Origin: Terriglobia bacterium
GTDB lineage: Bacteria; Acidobacteriota; Terriglobia; Bryobacterales; Bryobacteraceae
Direction of reading: 5' to 3'
Assembly: GCA_020073365.1 (NCBI GenBank)
Contig: JAIQFL010000019.1
Location: 1-54,586 of the forward strand
DNA: 54,586 nucleotides
Positions 34,109-43,256 of the stretch are shown here, piece by piece; position 1 is the first letter of the stretch, and each line of letters begins with the position of its first letter. The notes beneath the pieces were generated by a model. The model saw nothing but the letters and a program-made list of their open reading frames with translations. It did no database searches and had not been told where the DNA came from. Made by a program: the position numbers and the translations under genes.

Positions 34109-34930
34109 ATGCGTTACGGCTTGGCCTTGGCAGCGCTACTCTCGTTGGCGCTTGTGGGCCTCGCGCAGCGGTACCGGTCCCAGGCTCGGGAAGAAGAAGG
34201 TCCCCCACCCGTTTTTCCGTCCGGCGCGGAGTTCCATTTCATCCGCGTGGAGTATACCGACCTGCCTGAATACCACCGGCGCTTTGGTTTTGCGTCACGA
34301 GCCGCAACCGGAGAAGGCTGGTGGCTGGTGGATTGGCCCGACGCCGATAATCACTTTTCGTTGGGTGTCCAGCGGCTCACCAGGGTCGACACCGGAGACC
34401 CGCGGCATTTTCGACTCACCGACAACCAACTCTTCGACCATCCCTGGGTCTACGCCACCCAGACCGGCTGGTGGGATTTGAGCGATGCCGAAACCGCTCG
34501 GCTGAGGGAGTTCCTGATGCGCGGCGGCTTCCTGGTGGTGGACGATTTTTGGGGCGCCGAGGCGTGGGAAGTGTTCCGGCGGACCATGGCTCGCGTGCTG
34601 CCGAACAAGCCTATCACCGACCTCGCTGAATCCGATGCAGTCATGCACGTTCTCTACGACATCGAGGAGAAGGACCGCACCTTCATCCCCGGGACCCGTC
34701 ACCTGCGGATGGGGCCGGGCGGAAACGTGGTCGTGCAGCAACCGCCGGGCACCGCCCCGGCCTGGCGCGCCATGTATGACGACAAGAACCGCATGGTAGT
34801 CGCGGTCAATTTCAACACCGATGTCGGGGACGCCTGGGAGTACGCCGATTCTCCGTATTACCCGGAGCCGATGACGGCCCTGGCCTACCGCTACGGGGTC
34901 AACTACGTCATCTACTCCATGACGCACTGA
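34109..34930 (+). CDS. DUF4159-domain exported protein
   Basis: A 273-residue protein with an N-terminal signal or anchor (RYGLALAALLSLALVGLA) and a DUF4159 domain over most of its length: FHFIRVEYTDLPEYHRRFG, the WWLVDWPDADNHF segment, and LREFLMRGGFLVVDDFWG. The domain has a glutamine-amidotransferase-like fold and occurs widely in Acidobacteria and Planctomycetes, often near MoxR/DUF58 genes, but its biochemical role is unknown to me and no MoxR genes are nearby here. An in-frame ATG at 34085 would add eight residues; neither start has a clear ribosome binding site. Confidence 0.85.
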   Translation: MRYGLALAALLSLALVGLAQRYRSQAREEEGPPPVFPSGAEFHFIRVEYTDLPEYHRRFGFASRAATGEGWWLVDWPDADNHFSLGVQRLTRVDTGDPRHFRLTDNQLFDHPWVYATQTGWWDLSDAETARLREFLMRGGFLVVDDFWGAEAWEVFRRTMARVLPNKPITDLAESDAVMHVLYDIEEKDRTFIPGTRHLRMGPGGNVVVQQPPGTAPAWRAMYDDKNRMVVAVNFNTDVGDAWEYADSPYYPEPMTALAYRYGVNYVIYSMTH

Positions 34931-34957
34931 TTCGGGTGTGGTGTCCCCGAAACAATC

Positions 34958-34978
34958 GGACAGGCGGAACGCCTGTCC
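34958..34978. repeat. Perfect 9-bp stem palindrome with GAA loop
   Basis: GGACAGGCG and CGCCTGTCC flank GAA, 27 bases after the DUF4159 stop. It resembles the GGCAGGCG palindromes at 23 and 28 kb and may be a variant of the same dispersed family. It lacks a T-run. Confidence 0.65.
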
Positions 34979-35159
34979 CAGCGCCCCGTACCTGTAGTAC
35001 TGGGGAATATTTTGGTGCACGACAGTTGCTCCTCAGAAGCGGAACGTTTGTTCCGCTCGCCCTATTGAAAACAAGATGGTTAATTCCGTTTTCAGGCCAA
35101 TTCCGGAACTGTTCTTCCGTTTTTCAGCCTGGCGCGCCGGTTCGTAGAACCTCCTATAG

Positions 35160-35189
35160 TTGTTATTCACGATAAAGTGGTGCTAAACT
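35160..35189 (+). promoter_or_regulatory. Possible sigma-70 promoter
   Basis: TTGTTA (35160-35165) and TAAACT (35184-35189) are separated by 18 bases in a locally AT-rich stretch, about 60 bases before the start of the small secreted protein gene. The -10 matches four of six consensus bases. The rest of the 34931-35251 gap holds only the palindrome at 34958. Confidence 0.35.
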
Positions 35190-35251
35190 CTTTTATGGGC
35201 CTACTAGCCCGTATAATTCGGCAATTTGAGCCAACTGGCTCGGGAGAAATT

Positions 35252-35590
35252 ATGTTAAAGAAGTTTGTTCTGGCTTTCGCCATCCTGGCCCTCGCACTGG
35301 CCACCGCCGGCACCGTCGCAAACGTGGGCGGCTCCTATAAGATCACGCTGGTCCAGCCTTCCGCCGTGAATGGCAACGATCTGAAGGCAGGGGACTATCG
35401 TCTGACCTTGGGGAGTGAGAAAGTCACGATTGTCAGCGGGAAGACGTCCGTCGAGGTTCCGGTAAGCGTCGAGAGTGTCGACAAGAAATTCGACGCGACC
35501 GCCATTCGCTATTCCACCGTGGGCGGCAAGCAGGTGATCTCGGAAATCCGTCTGGGCGGGACCAAGACGAAGCTGGTCTTCAACCAGTAA
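35252..35590 (+). CDS. Small secreted beta-rich protein
   Basis: A 112-residue protein with a clear signal peptide (LKKFVLAFAILALALATAG) and a mature part of alternating beta strands (SYKITLVQPSAVNGNDLKAG, GDYRLTLGSEKVTIV). Similar short proteins are common and multicopy in Acidobacteria as far as I recall, but no function is known to me. ATG 35252 has a GGGAGA ribosome binding site; a longer frame from 35177 would hide the signal peptide. It has its own candidate promoter and terminator, so it is a single-gene unit, possibly well expressed. Confidence 0.82.
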   Translation: MLKKFVLAFAILALALATAGTVANVGGSYKITLVQPSAVNGNDLKAGDYRLTLGSEKVTIVSGKTSVEVPVSVESVDKKFDATAIRYSTVGGKQVISEIRLGGTKTKLVFNQ

Positions 35591-35617
35591 GCGGATTCTT
35601 ACAGGCGAATGCAGATG

Positions 35618-35663
35618 CCGCGGGGGAACGGCCTCGAACCGTTCACCCGCGGTTTCGCTTTTT
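35618..35663 (+). terminator. Rho-independent terminator
   Basis: CCGCGGG (35618-35624) pairs with CCCGCGG (35646-35652), extended inward by AACGG/CCGTT, and is followed by TTTCGCTTTTT. It ends the small secreted protein gene. The stem overlaps the last codons of the convergent GT2 gene (stop at 35643-35645). Confidence 0.8.
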
Positions 35664-36962
35664 GTGGTCGGATCGTTGGAAGAAACCCGCGATCAGCCAC
35701 AGGTTGCGTACCTGCCGGTAGCCCAGATTTTCCGGTATCGCAGCGAAAAACAGTCCCGCCAGCCGCGCGGGATCGGAGCCATGGTATTCCACCAACTCCC
35801 GCAGAACCACAGCCGCCATGGAAACCACGATCCCCATTCCCACCGTGGAAAGCAGCACCAGGCCTGCCAGGGCGGGGTCGATCCAACCCATCAGCCAACC
35901 GATCGCGGCGAGCGGGTAGGCGGCCGTTTCCACTAAAGGGCGAACCAGGCGGATCGAGAAGATGCCCGGGAGACCCCAGCCGATGGCTCGCATCCCTCCC
36001 GCGATCGACTTGCGGTGCCGGAAAGCCCCGGCGATGTCCTGCTCATCCCGCCAGATCCCCCTGCGCAGGTCGGCCAACGAACGTGGCGATCGCGCGTAGC
36101 TGACGTCCTCCGGCACGAATGCGACGCGGTACTGTTTTCCCGACGCGCGCGCGTGCCCATGCAGGTGCAGGAACAGCTCCAGCGGTCCCCCGTTGAAGCC
36201 ACCCACTTTGACGACGGCGTCCCGCAATACCAGCATCCAGGAACCAGGAACCGGCACCAGCAGGTTCCAGCCGGCCAACGCGGCCGAACGGGCCAGCCAC
36301 AATCGCAGGGATTCGAGTGCTCCGAAACGCCCTGCCCAACCAGCCTGTCCCGATGCGCCGTCCGGCGCGGGCATCACACCGCACACCGCTATGGTCCGCC
36401 CGGGATCCTCCAGAATCGGACGCATGAGGCTCAGCAGAATCGTGGGCTCAAATTCGCACAGCGGATCGAGCAGCCCGATGACTGGAGACAAGGCCACATC
36501 GACGCCCGCATTCAGCGCGTCAGCTTGTCCGCCGGGCTCCTTATTGACCACCACCAGCCGGAGCGGATCGCGCGACTCGTAGATTCCCCGAATGCGCCCC
36601 GCCTTCAAATCGCCAGTCGACCCGCGAACCGAGGGGCACAGGTGAAATTCCTCCGTCCAGGCGGCGAACTCGACGTCGTTGGGTCCATCCAGCACCAGGA
36701 CCAGCTCGTGTTTTCCGAAATGCAGTTCCACCAGCCGCTGCGCGAGCTCGCGGGACTCGCGGGAAGCATCGGGCATGGCCACGACCACCGAAACGGGGAG
36801 GACCAGCGGGGACTTCAGAATGATGTTTCCCTGGTATCGCGCAGTGCTGCGGGCCAGGCGTCGTAGAACCAGGCAGCCCTTCACCAAGGCGATGAAGCAC
36901 CCCGTGCCCACCGCAAACAAGAACAGGACCATGCCCTGTAACACCAGGGAAAGCGCGTTCAT
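35643..36962 (-). CDS. Membrane glycosyltransferase, family 2-like
   Basis: A 439-residue membrane protein. An N-terminal helix is followed by a GT2 domain with VSVVVAMPDASRES, LVLVLDGPNDVEF and GGQADALNAGVDVA, the last typical of processive GT2 enzymes. The usual DxD site is altered (LLDPLCEFEP), and only a loose counterpart of the QxxRW region is seen (LRRGIWRDEQDI). Three or more C-terminal helices follow. It might therefore be catalytically weak or use a different metal site. It is the last gene of an operon of three linked by ATGA overlaps, with a HEAT-repeat membrane protein and a multi-receiver regulator, suggesting regulated synthesis of an extracellular glycan. Confidence 0.82.
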   Translation of the reverse strand: MNALSLVLQGMVLFLFAVGTGCFIALVKGCLVLRRLARSTARYQGNIILKSPLVLPVSVVVAMPDASRESRELAQRLVELHFGKHELVLVLDGPNDVEFAAWTEEFHLCPSVRGSTGDLKAGRIRGIYESRDPLRLVVVNKEPGGQADALNAGVDVALSPVIGLLDPLCEFEPTILLSLMRPILEDPGRTIAVCGVMPAPDGASGQAGWAGRFGALESLRLWLARSAALAGWNLLVPVPGSWMLVLRDAVVKVGGFNGGPLELFLHLHGHARASGKQYRVAFVPEDVSYARSPRSLADLRRGIWRDEQDIAGAFRHRKSIAGGMRAIGWGLPGIFSIRLVRPLVETAAYPLAAIGWLMGWIDPALAGLVLLSTVGMGIVVSMAAVVLRELVEYHGSDPARLAGLFFAAIPENLGYRQVRNLWLIAGFFQRSDHKKRNRG

Positions 36963-38035
36963 AGGCCCGTCCTCCGGCGTGCGCGCTCCAGGGCTCCTTC
37001 GGCCGCCGCCGCCGTTGCCAGGTTGGGACTGGTGCTAAACTCCTCGAGGGCCTCCCATCCCCGAGGGGGCATTTCCGCCAGAGCGGCAGCGGCGGTGCGG
37101 GCCAGTTCCGCGGAAGCGACACGCAACATCCGCGCCAGAGCCGGCAGTGCTTCCTCGAGCTTCAACCGGGCTGCGCTGAGAGCGGCCGCCGTACTGACTT
37201 CCGGATCGGGATCCGCCAGCCCGCGAACGATGGCAGCCCGGTTTTCAGGCGTCAGCGGAATCAGTGGCACCAGCTTGAGCGCCTGGATGCGGATGTCCTT
37301 GTTGCGGTGTCCCACCAGGTCGGGCAAATTGTCGATAGCGACGGCGCGCTCCCATGCCACCAGCATGTCGAGCACGGCCAGGACGCGGTGCGAATCGGGC
37401 GATCGCAAGGCTTGCGGGACCGCGTGCTCGCACAGCGGGTTCGCGTAGCGGCGCAAAGCCTCCGTCAGGAGGATGCGGGTCAGGAAGCTCCCTGAGACGG
37501 CAAGGTCGAAGACGGCTTCGACCTGCTCGCCCGTGCCCGACTGGATCGCCGCCCGGCACGCCCATAGCGAGATCTCCGGGTCGGGGTCGCTCAGCGCGTG
37601 AAACAGCATGTCCCCCACAAAACGGCGGCACGGCTCATAGACCGATACGAAGGCGAGACGTGCGAAGGCAGTACGACGGCGAGCGGAGTCGCGGGAATGG
37701 GCGTCGTGAACCCATTCGCCCACCAGCCCGAGGTTCAGAGCCAGGTCGCAAAGCCGGTCGAGCGCACTTCCACCGAGTGCTCCCTCGAACCTCATCATGG
37801 CGGCGGCTACATCGCGGCGGTTGGTGCGGGCAAACGTCCGGATCCGCGTAAGATCGTTGTTCCCGGAGACGTAGTCCACCAGGACGTCCTGAAGCTCCGG
37901 CGCCACAGCGGCCGAGGTGTCGGTCTGTCTACGCCACACCAGACCCCGCACCAGCGCCACTGAGAACATCGCCAACATGAGGAGGGCGAAGCCCCCCAAC
38001 AGGATTCCGGCGGCGGAGAGTTCGATGCTGGTCAT
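36959..38035 (-). CDS. HEAT-repeat membrane protein
   Basis: A 358-residue protein with one N-terminal membrane helix (about 8-32) and then helical repeats of HEAT type (for example DPDPEISLWACRAAIQSG, HRNKDIRIQALKLVPLIP, DPDPEVSTAAALSAARL). HEAT arrays are protein-binding scaffolds. Its start and stop overlap both neighbours by ATGA, so the three proteins are probably made together and may form one membrane complex, with this one linking the regulator to the glycosyltransferase. That role is inferred. Confidence 0.85.
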   Translation of the reverse strand: MTSIELSAAGILLGGFALLMLAMFSVALVRGLVWRRQTDTSAAVAPELQDVLVDYVSGNNDLTRIRTFARTNRRDVAAAMMRFEGALGGSALDRLCDLALNLGLVGEWVHDAHSRDSARRRTAFARLAFVSVYEPCRRFVGDMLFHALSDPDPEISLWACRAAIQSGTGEQVEAVFDLAVSGSFLTRILLTEALRRYANPLCEHAVPQALRSPDSHRVLAVLDMLVAWERAVAIDNLPDLVGHRNKDIRIQALKLVPLIPLTPENRAAIVRGLADPDPEVSTAAALSAARLKLEEALPALARMLRVASAELARTAAAALAEMPPRGWEALEEFSTSPNLATAAAAEGALERARRRTGL

Positions 38036-39540
38036 CGAAGGAGCAGCCGCTTCAACCGGGCCACCAGTTCCATGGGGCCGAAGGGCTTGACCACGTAGTC
38101 GTCGGCCCCCAGCGTGAAGCCCCGGATCACGTCGCTTTCCTGCTGGCGGGCGGTGAGCAGCACGACGCGCACGGGGATCTCCTCCGAACGTATGGCGGCG
38201 AGTACCTCATAGCCATCCAGCCCCGGCATGTTAACGTCGAGAACGGCGGCGTGCGGGCGCTTTTGACGGATGAGCTCGATAGCGCTGCGACCGTTGTTGG
38301 CGGTCTCGCACTCCATTCCGAAGTTCTGGAGAGCGGCGCGGACGAGGGCCAAGACGGTCGGGTCGTCATCGGCGATCACCACCCTCGGGTGGGCTAACGG
38401 CGGGCTCGCCCCAGGCGCGGCTTTGGGGAGCGCCGCTGGTGGCTGGGAGAGCACGCGGTTGAGCCTGATCAGGGCCTCCTCGGGTTGCCAGGCATCCATC
38501 AGCAACTCCCGCGCCATCAATTGAACCTTTTGATCCAAAGCCACCAGATGCTCGCGGGCTCCCACCAGGATCAGCGGGCAATGGGCTATCGGGGACGACG
38601 GATCCAGCCACCCGGAACCGGCCGTGTCGGGGTGGACGTGAACCACCACGGCCCGGCAGTCTTTCATCGCGGTGGCGTCGGGTGGCTTGGAAAGATCGAA
38701 GACTACGGGAACGGCCTCCGCGCGTTGCAGGGCTACCGAGAAGCGCTGCGCTTCACTCACCGGCAGTCCCACCAGCGCGATGCGTTTTCCGGAAAGCGCC
38801 TGCACGATTCCTGTCGGTACCGGCACATCGCGGGCGTCCTTTGGGCTGGTGAATGCCAGGGCCAGAGTGACGAGAGACTCGCGGAGTTGTGTCTGATCTA
38901 CGGGGCGCTCCTGAAGGATGGCTTCCATCTCCCGTGCCAGGCGGCTGATCGCGGTGTAGCCCAGAAGCCCAGCCGTACCGATCCACTGATGCAGGGTTCG
39001 CTGTGCATCGTTAGCGTTGAACTGTGCATCGAGATCCAGCAGCCATTGGCGCGCCTGCTCCTGGCCTTCCTCCAGAAAGCGCTGGCGCAGGACTTCCAGT
39101 TCTTCCGCGGGAAGCGAGAAATGTTCCGAATCGGGCGGCGGCGGAGCCGGGCCGGCTGCCGATTCGGATCTTCGATCCAGGAATCCACGAATGCGGGCGC
39201 CCAGCGTGCGGGTGTCGATCGGCTTGGTGATGTATCCGTCGCAACCGGCATCGATGGCTCTCTGCTCATCGCCTTTCAGGGCAAATGCGGTCAGCGCCAC
39301 CACCATGATGTCGCGGGTTGGCGCGTTCTGCTTGATGCGGCGGGTAAGCTCCAGCCCATCGATGCCGGGCAACTGGATGTCTGCCAGCACCAGGTACGGA
39401 TGGAAGTTGCCCAGCAATTCCAGAGCCTCTTCCGCGCTGGCCGCGGTCAACACCTTGTATCCCTCGTTGACCAGGAGAATCCGCGTCAGCTTCAGGTTTA
39501 CGGGTGTATCGTCAACGATCAGGATGGGCTCACCGGCCAT
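38032..39540 (-). CDS. Multi-domain response regulator: REC-Hpt-pseudoREC-REC
   Basis: A 502-residue signalling protein with no DNA-binding domain. REC1 (1-125) has D10/D11, phospho-acceptor D54 (VLADIQLPGIDG) and K106. An Hpt-like helical domain follows (about 140-230), with histidine H184 in TLHQWIGTAGLLGY. A third segment (about 250-365) has receiver-like spacing but carries histidine at the phospho-acceptor position (AVVVHVHPD), so it looks like a pseudo-receiver. The last REC (385-502) has D391-D393, D435 (VLDVNMPGLDGYEV) and the VKPFG lysine. This could run an internal phosphorelay. It is first in the operon; a histidine kinase gene lies upstream on the same strand. Confidence 0.87.
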   Translation of the reverse strand: MAGEPILIVDDTPVNLKLTRILLVNEGYKVLTAASAEEALELLGNFHPYLVLADIQLPGIDGLELTRRIKQNAPTRDIMVVALTAFALKGDEQRAIDAGCDGYITKPIDTRTLGARIRGFLDRRSESAAGPAPPPPDSEHFSLPAEELEVLRQRFLEEGQEQARQWLLDLDAQFNANDAQRTLHQWIGTAGLLGYTAISRLAREMEAILQERPVDQTQLRESLVTLALAFTSPKDARDVPVPTGIVQALSGKRIALVGLPVSEAQRFSVALQRAEAVPVVFDLSKPPDATAMKDCRAVVVHVHPDTAGSGWLDPSSPIAHCPLILVGAREHLVALDQKVQLMARELLMDAWQPEEALIRLNRVLSQPPAALPKAAPGASPPLAHPRVVIADDDPTVLALVRAALQNFGMECETANNGRSAIELIRQKRPHAAVLDVNMPGLDGYEVLAAIRSEEIPVRVVLLTARQQESDVIRGFTLGADDYVVKPFGPMELVARLKRLLLR

Positions 39541-39746
39541 GGAATCTGTATTTTAGCTCACGGCGCAGGGGTTGGGGGCGACAAATACGAGGACTAGGGA
39601 GGCTATACCGTAGACCGGGCAAAAAGCAGGCTCACCGCCGAGACGCCGAGGCGCTGAGAATGAACGCGGAGAGGAAAGAGATGAGAAGAGGCTTTGAGAG
39701 CGTGTTCTCCGCGGCGGGCTCGGTGTCGGGATCAGTTCGACGATCT

Positions 39747-39768
39747 GCACCTCCCTGTTTGGAGGTGC
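39747..39768. terminator. Stem-loop, possible relic terminator
   Basis: GCACCTCC and GGAGGTGC form a perfect 8-bp stem around CTGTTT. It lies just downstream (leftward) of the coding remnant ending at 39773, the right position for its old terminator. Confidence 0.4.
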
Positions 39769-39772
39769 GCGA

Positions 39773-39811
39773 TCAGAAGTAGAACTTGACCGCGAGTTGA
39801 ATCACGGTCTC
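39773..39811 (-). pseudogene. Possible last 12 codons of an outer-membrane receptor
   Basis: Reading leftwards the codons give ETVIQLAVKFYF followed by TGA. Outer-membrane beta barrels typically end with alternating hydrophobic residues and a final Phe, and acidobacterial TonB-dependent receptors often end in a similar QxALKFxF. The match is short and could be chance, but a stem-loop follows directly. Confidence 0.3.
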
Positions 39812-39911
39812 GAGCGCAGAGGAGGCGGAGAGCGCCGAGAAAAGCAAAGCTCTCTCGTCTCGGCGTCTCGGCGGTGAGCATGCTTTTGCCCCGGTCTGAG
39901 GCCCTCGTAGT

Positions 39912-41915
39912 CTAGTGCCCGGAGGAATCGGAATCCTGTTTGGCTCCGTGGAGCGGCAATACGGCCGAAAAGACGCTGCCGCGGCCGGGTTGGCTGCGCA
40001 CATCCACCGTCCCGCCTTGCGCTTCCACAATGTGGCGGGTCAGCGCCAGGCCCAGGCCGGTACCCTGCTCGGCCTTGCGGCTGTTGGGGAGTTGCTGAAA
40101 CTCCTGAAACAGTTGCCCTATTTCACTGGCTGCGATCCCGGTCCCGTCGTCTTCCACTTCCAGCCGGAACCGGGAATCACCCTCCACCGTCACCCGCACG
40201 CTGACATGGCCCCCCGGCGGCGTGAACTTCACGGCATTCGAAAGGTAGTTGTACAACACCTGCTTGAACCGGGAGGCATCGATCTCGCCGGTGAGTTCGG
40301 CCGGCACCTCCATGGTGAACTCGATGTTCTTCTTCTCGGCCAGCGGCCAGACGACATCGCGCACCTCATAGACCAGGGCGCCGATCAAGTGAGGCTCCGG
40401 CTGGAACTCCATCTTCCCGGCCTCCACTTTGGAGAGGTCGAGAATGTCGTTGATGAGCCGCAGCAGGTGGCGGGCGCTGGTCAGGATGTCCCCCAGAAAC
40501 TCGCGGTGCTCGTCCGAAACGGGGCCTACCTTGCCGTCGTGCATCAGCTCGGAAAACCCGATGATGCCGTTGAGAGGAGTTCGCAACTCGTGCGAGATGC
40601 CTGCCAGGAACCGGCTCTTGGCTTCGGTGGCCGAGCGCGCGGCATCCAGGGCGCGGGCTAGCTGTTCATTCCGGGTGCGCAGTTCCATGGCGTACTGCAC
40701 AACTTTGCGGGCCGCCATCGCCGCCAGGTTCCGTTCCGTCACATCCATCAGCGAGCGGCACACGCCCGTCACATCTCCACTATCGCTGCGAATGAACTGT
40801 TCGCGAATCTCCACCTCGATACGGGTGCCATCCTCCAGCAGGTAGTCGCATTCGAGGGGCCCTACTTCCCTTCCCCGCGAGAGGCGATCCATCATGGCCG
40901 CACGAAAGTCGTCCTGTTGATCGGGCGCCACAAAATCCCATGCCATGCGCCCGACAATCCGATCCGGCGCGCACTTCAGAAGTGTGCAGACAGCCTGGTT
41001 GAAACGCGTCACGCAGCCGTCCCGGTCGGTCTCCTCATACGGAATGGGCGCCTGGTCGAAGAGATCGCGATAGCGCTGTTCGCTTCCGCGGAGCTCGCGC
41101 TCGCGCGCCGATAACAGAAAAGCGGCGTCTTCGATCTGCCCTGCCAACTCGGCGATTTCGTCGCTGCCCGAGGCGAACGGCAGGAGCGGCAGACCGTGAG
41201 CCAGCAGCCTGGCGTTCTCTTCCACCTGGCGCAGGCGCCGCACCAGCCTGCCGGCAATGACCAGGTGGGCGAAAAGGGCTCCCAGCGGTCCCAGGACCCC
41301 GCACACCAGTACGATCCGAAACAGGGTCTGGCGAGCCGCTTCACGATCGTGGAGGGCGCGGGAGAGACGGTCGTGCTGCTCGAAGTCTATAACATCAAGG
41401 CGCGCGTCGATCTCAACCCTTAAGGCTTTGGCCCGTTCCAGCAAGCGCGTCCGGTCAGCGGCTGTGATCGGCGCGGTTTCGAGCTGTTCCAGGATCCGCA
41501 TTTCCTCTTCGGCTGAAGGCCTGACCTCCCGGAGGATGGCGGCGCTGGCCGGAGACTCACCGGCCAGCGACCTCAGGCCGGCCAGGGATCGCTCTGTGCT
41601 TTCCCGAGGGCCAAGCGACGATCGGGAGCTGGTGTCCCGCGGAGCCACAATGCGGCTCACGGTGTTCACGGCTTCCAGCAGCAGGAACCGAAACTCAAAG
41701 AGAGCGGCGCGCGTCTCGTAGGCGCGCACTACCGTCTGATCGGAGTCGCGAACATTGCCCTCCACCCGGTAGACGGAGAACATCGCGATGAACAACGCCG
41801 CCAGGGGGACGGACAGCACCGCAACACCCTTGGAACGAAGCGAAAGCCGGGACCAGCGCGCCTGAATATTGGAAACCTCTCTCTTTCGCTCGGGATTCAT
41901 GGGCCGCAGTCCCAT
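39912..41915 (-). CDS. PAS-domain sensor histidine kinase
   Basis: A 667-residue membrane sensor kinase. Two membrane segments (about 35-53 and 200-222) enclose a helical sensor region resembling CHASE3/four-helix types. A HAMP-like linker, a PAS domain (about 290-410, [20 protein letters not shown]) with its C-terminal PAC strand, a HisKA domain with phospho-acceptor H442 ([18 protein letters not shown]) and a complete HATPase domain follow ([38 protein letters not shown]). The signal is unknown. The multi-receiver regulator encoded next on the same strand is a plausible partner, although a 371-base gap with a repeat element separates them. ATG 41900 is an alternative start. Confidence 0.9.
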   Translation of the reverse strand: MGLRPMNPERKREVSNIQARWSRLSLRSKGVAVLSVPLAALFIAMFSVYRVEGNVRDSDQTVVRAYETRAALFEFRFLLLEAVNTVSRIVAPRDTSSRSSLGPRESTERSLAGLRSLAGESPASAAILREVRPSAEEEMRILEQLETAPITAADRTRLLERAKALRVEIDARLDVIDFEQHDRLSRALHDREAARQTLFRIVLVCGVLGPLGALFAHLVIAGRLVRRLRQVEENARLLAHGLPLLPFASGSDEIAELAGQIEDAAFLLSARERELRGSEQRYRDLFDQAPIPYEETDRDGCVTRFNQAVCTLLKCAPDRIVGRMAWDFVAPDQQDDFRAAMMDRLSRGREVGPLECDYLLEDGTRIEVEIREQFIRSDSGDVTGVCRSLMDVTERNLAAMAARKVVQYAMELRTRNEQLARALDAARSATEAKSRFLAGISHELRTPLNGIIGFSELMHDGKVGPVSDEHREFLGDILTSARHLLRLINDILDLSKVEAGKMEFQPEPHLIGALVYEVRDVVWPLAEKKNIEFTMEVPAELTGEIDASRFKQVLYNYLSNAVKFTPPGGHVSVRVTVEGDSRFRLEVEDDGTGIAASEIGQLFQEFQQLPNSRKAEQGTGLGLALTRHIVEAQGGTVDVRSQPGRGSVFSAVLPLHGAKQDSDSSGH

Positions 41916-41979
41916 TCTAAGGCCGCACGGAACGAAAAAGCGGAAAGTCTCGTAACTGTAGAATAAGGTATTGGGGTAA

Positions 41980-43182
41980 ATGGCAATACGCAAGAAACAC
42001 TCGCTCTTTTGGATCTTCCTGGCGCTGATCCCAGTGATCGGCGGTCTGGCGTTTTTCTCGCTGAGGGCCCTCAGCCGGACGCCGGCCAAAATAGATCCCG
42101 ACAAATTGGTACGTGTCGAAAAGATAGACCTGGCACGTTCCGTGGTGGCGACCGGCAAGATCGAGCCCACAACGAAGGTCGAAATCAAGTCGAAGGCCAG
42201 CGGTATCATCCTTAAGCTGCCCGTGAACGTGGGAGATGTGGTGCACCAGGGACAGGTCATCTGCGAACTGGACCAGAATGATCTCCTTCCTCGCCTGCGG
42301 CAGGCCAAGGCGGCACTGGGCATGGCCGACGCCCAGCTCAAGAGCGCGCTGGCCGACCTGGAGCGCAACAAGGTGGAGGCTGCCGGCCCCGACGTTCCGT
42401 TCCTGAAAAAGGATATGGACCGGGCGCGCATGATGTTTCAGGAAATGCTGGTGCCGCAAACCGCGCGCGACGATGCCGAAAAGAATTACCAGATGGGCTT
42501 GAATCGCCAGCAGCAGGCCACCGTGAACCTGGGGGTGTCGCAGGCGGCCATCGCCAAGGCCGAAGCGCAGGTGGAGCAGTTCCGCGCACAACTGTCCCAG
42601 TCGGAAGAGGACCTGCGAAACGCCACCATCGTTTCGCCCATCGATGGCGTGGTGCTCTCGCGGGACCGCGAGGTGGGCGACGCCGTCAGCTCGATTCTGA
42701 CCATGGGTTCGGGCGCAACTCTGGTCATGACGCTGGGGGATCTGCGGGAAGTCTATGTCAAGGGCAAGGTGGATGAAAGCGACATCGGCAAGGTCTACCT
42801 GGGCCAGCCCGCGCGCATCACCGTGGAATCGTACAAAGACCGGAACTTCGCGGGCAAGGTGACCAAGATCTCGCCCATGGGAGTGGAGAAGGACAACGTC
42901 ACCACTTTCGAGGTGCGCGTGTCGATTTCCAACGAATCGCGGAAACTCATGGCCACCATGACGGCCAACGCGGAGATCATGTTGGAAGAGCGCAAGGGCG
43001 TACTGGCGGTGCCGGAGGGGGCCATTATTTACAAGAAAGATCGCTCCACCGAAGTGGAGACTCCCGACGCCACCTCCGAGAGCGGAAAGCGCCGTGTGCC
43101 GGTGACCACCGGCATCAGCAACGGATCGAAAACGCAGATCTCGAAGGGCCTCTCCGAAGGCCAGCAGGTGATTCTGCAGTAG
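41980..43182 (+). CDS. Periplasmic adaptor (HlyD/MacA family)
   Basis: A 400-residue membrane-fusion protein with an N-terminal anchor (FWIFLALIPVIGGLAFFSL), a lipoyl-like domain (KASGIILKLPVNVGDVVHQG), a long coiled-coil hairpin (about 110-205), the second lipoyl half (ATIVSPIDGVVLSRDREVGD) and beta-barrel/membrane-proximal domains. Adaptors of this type link an inner-membrane MacB-type transporter to an outer-membrane channel. It leads an apparent operon with two FtsX/MacB-type permeases and is divergent from the histidine kinase gene, 64 bases away. No TolC-like gene is in the window. Confidence 0.92.
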   Translation: MAIRKKHSLFWIFLALIPVIGGLAFFSLRALSRTPAKIDPDKLVRVEKIDLARSVVATGKIEPTTKVEIKSKASGIILKLPVNVGDVVHQGQVICELDQNDLLPRLRQAKAALGMADAQLKSALADLERNKVEAAGPDVPFLKKDMDRARMMFQEMLVPQTARDDAEKNYQMGLNRQQQATVNLGVSQAAIAKAEAQVEQFRAQLSQSEEDLRNATIVSPIDGVVLSRDREVGDAVSSILTMGSGATLVMTLGDLREVYVKGKVDESDIGKVYLGQPARITVESYKDRNFAGKVTKISPMGVEKDNVTTFEVRVSISNESRKLMATMTANAEIMLEERKGVLAVPEGAIIYKKDRSTEVETPDATSESGKRRVPVTTGISNGSKTQISKGLSEGQQVILQ

Positions 43183-43211
43183 GACAGGCCGCTGACAGAC
43201 GACAAAAGGCG

Positions 43212-43255
43212 ATCGTCTGTCCCACTTGGCTACATCGTCTGTCCCACTTGGCTAC
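43212..43255. repeat. Tandem 22-bp repeat before a permease start
   Basis: Two identical 22-base units (43212-43233 and 43234-43255), each containing GTCTGTCCCACTTGGC, end one base before the ATG at 43257. They occupy the position of the ribosome binding site, and neither contains a purine-rich Shine-Dalgarno sequence. Confidence 0.85.
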
Positions 43256-43256
43256 C

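Larger units (their letters stand above)
39614..39896. repeat. Short element bounded by 40-bp inverted repeats
   Basis: The left end (39614-39653) contains GCAGGCTCACCGCCGAGACG; the right end (39857-39896) is its reverse complement, the two 40-base arms agreeing at about nine of ten positions. The roughly 200 bases between hold no gene but include a stem-loop (39747-39768) and a coding remnant. Sequences of the CCGAGACGCCGAG type are familiar as dispersed repeats in environmental bacterial genomes. It fills the gap between the regulator operon and the histidine kinase. Confidence 0.75.

Noticed and set aside
43212..43255. 22-bp direct repeats as an attachment site or target-site duplication
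   Set aside because: The copies are directly adjacent with nothing between them, and no integrase or transposase is nearby; tandem slippage explains them.
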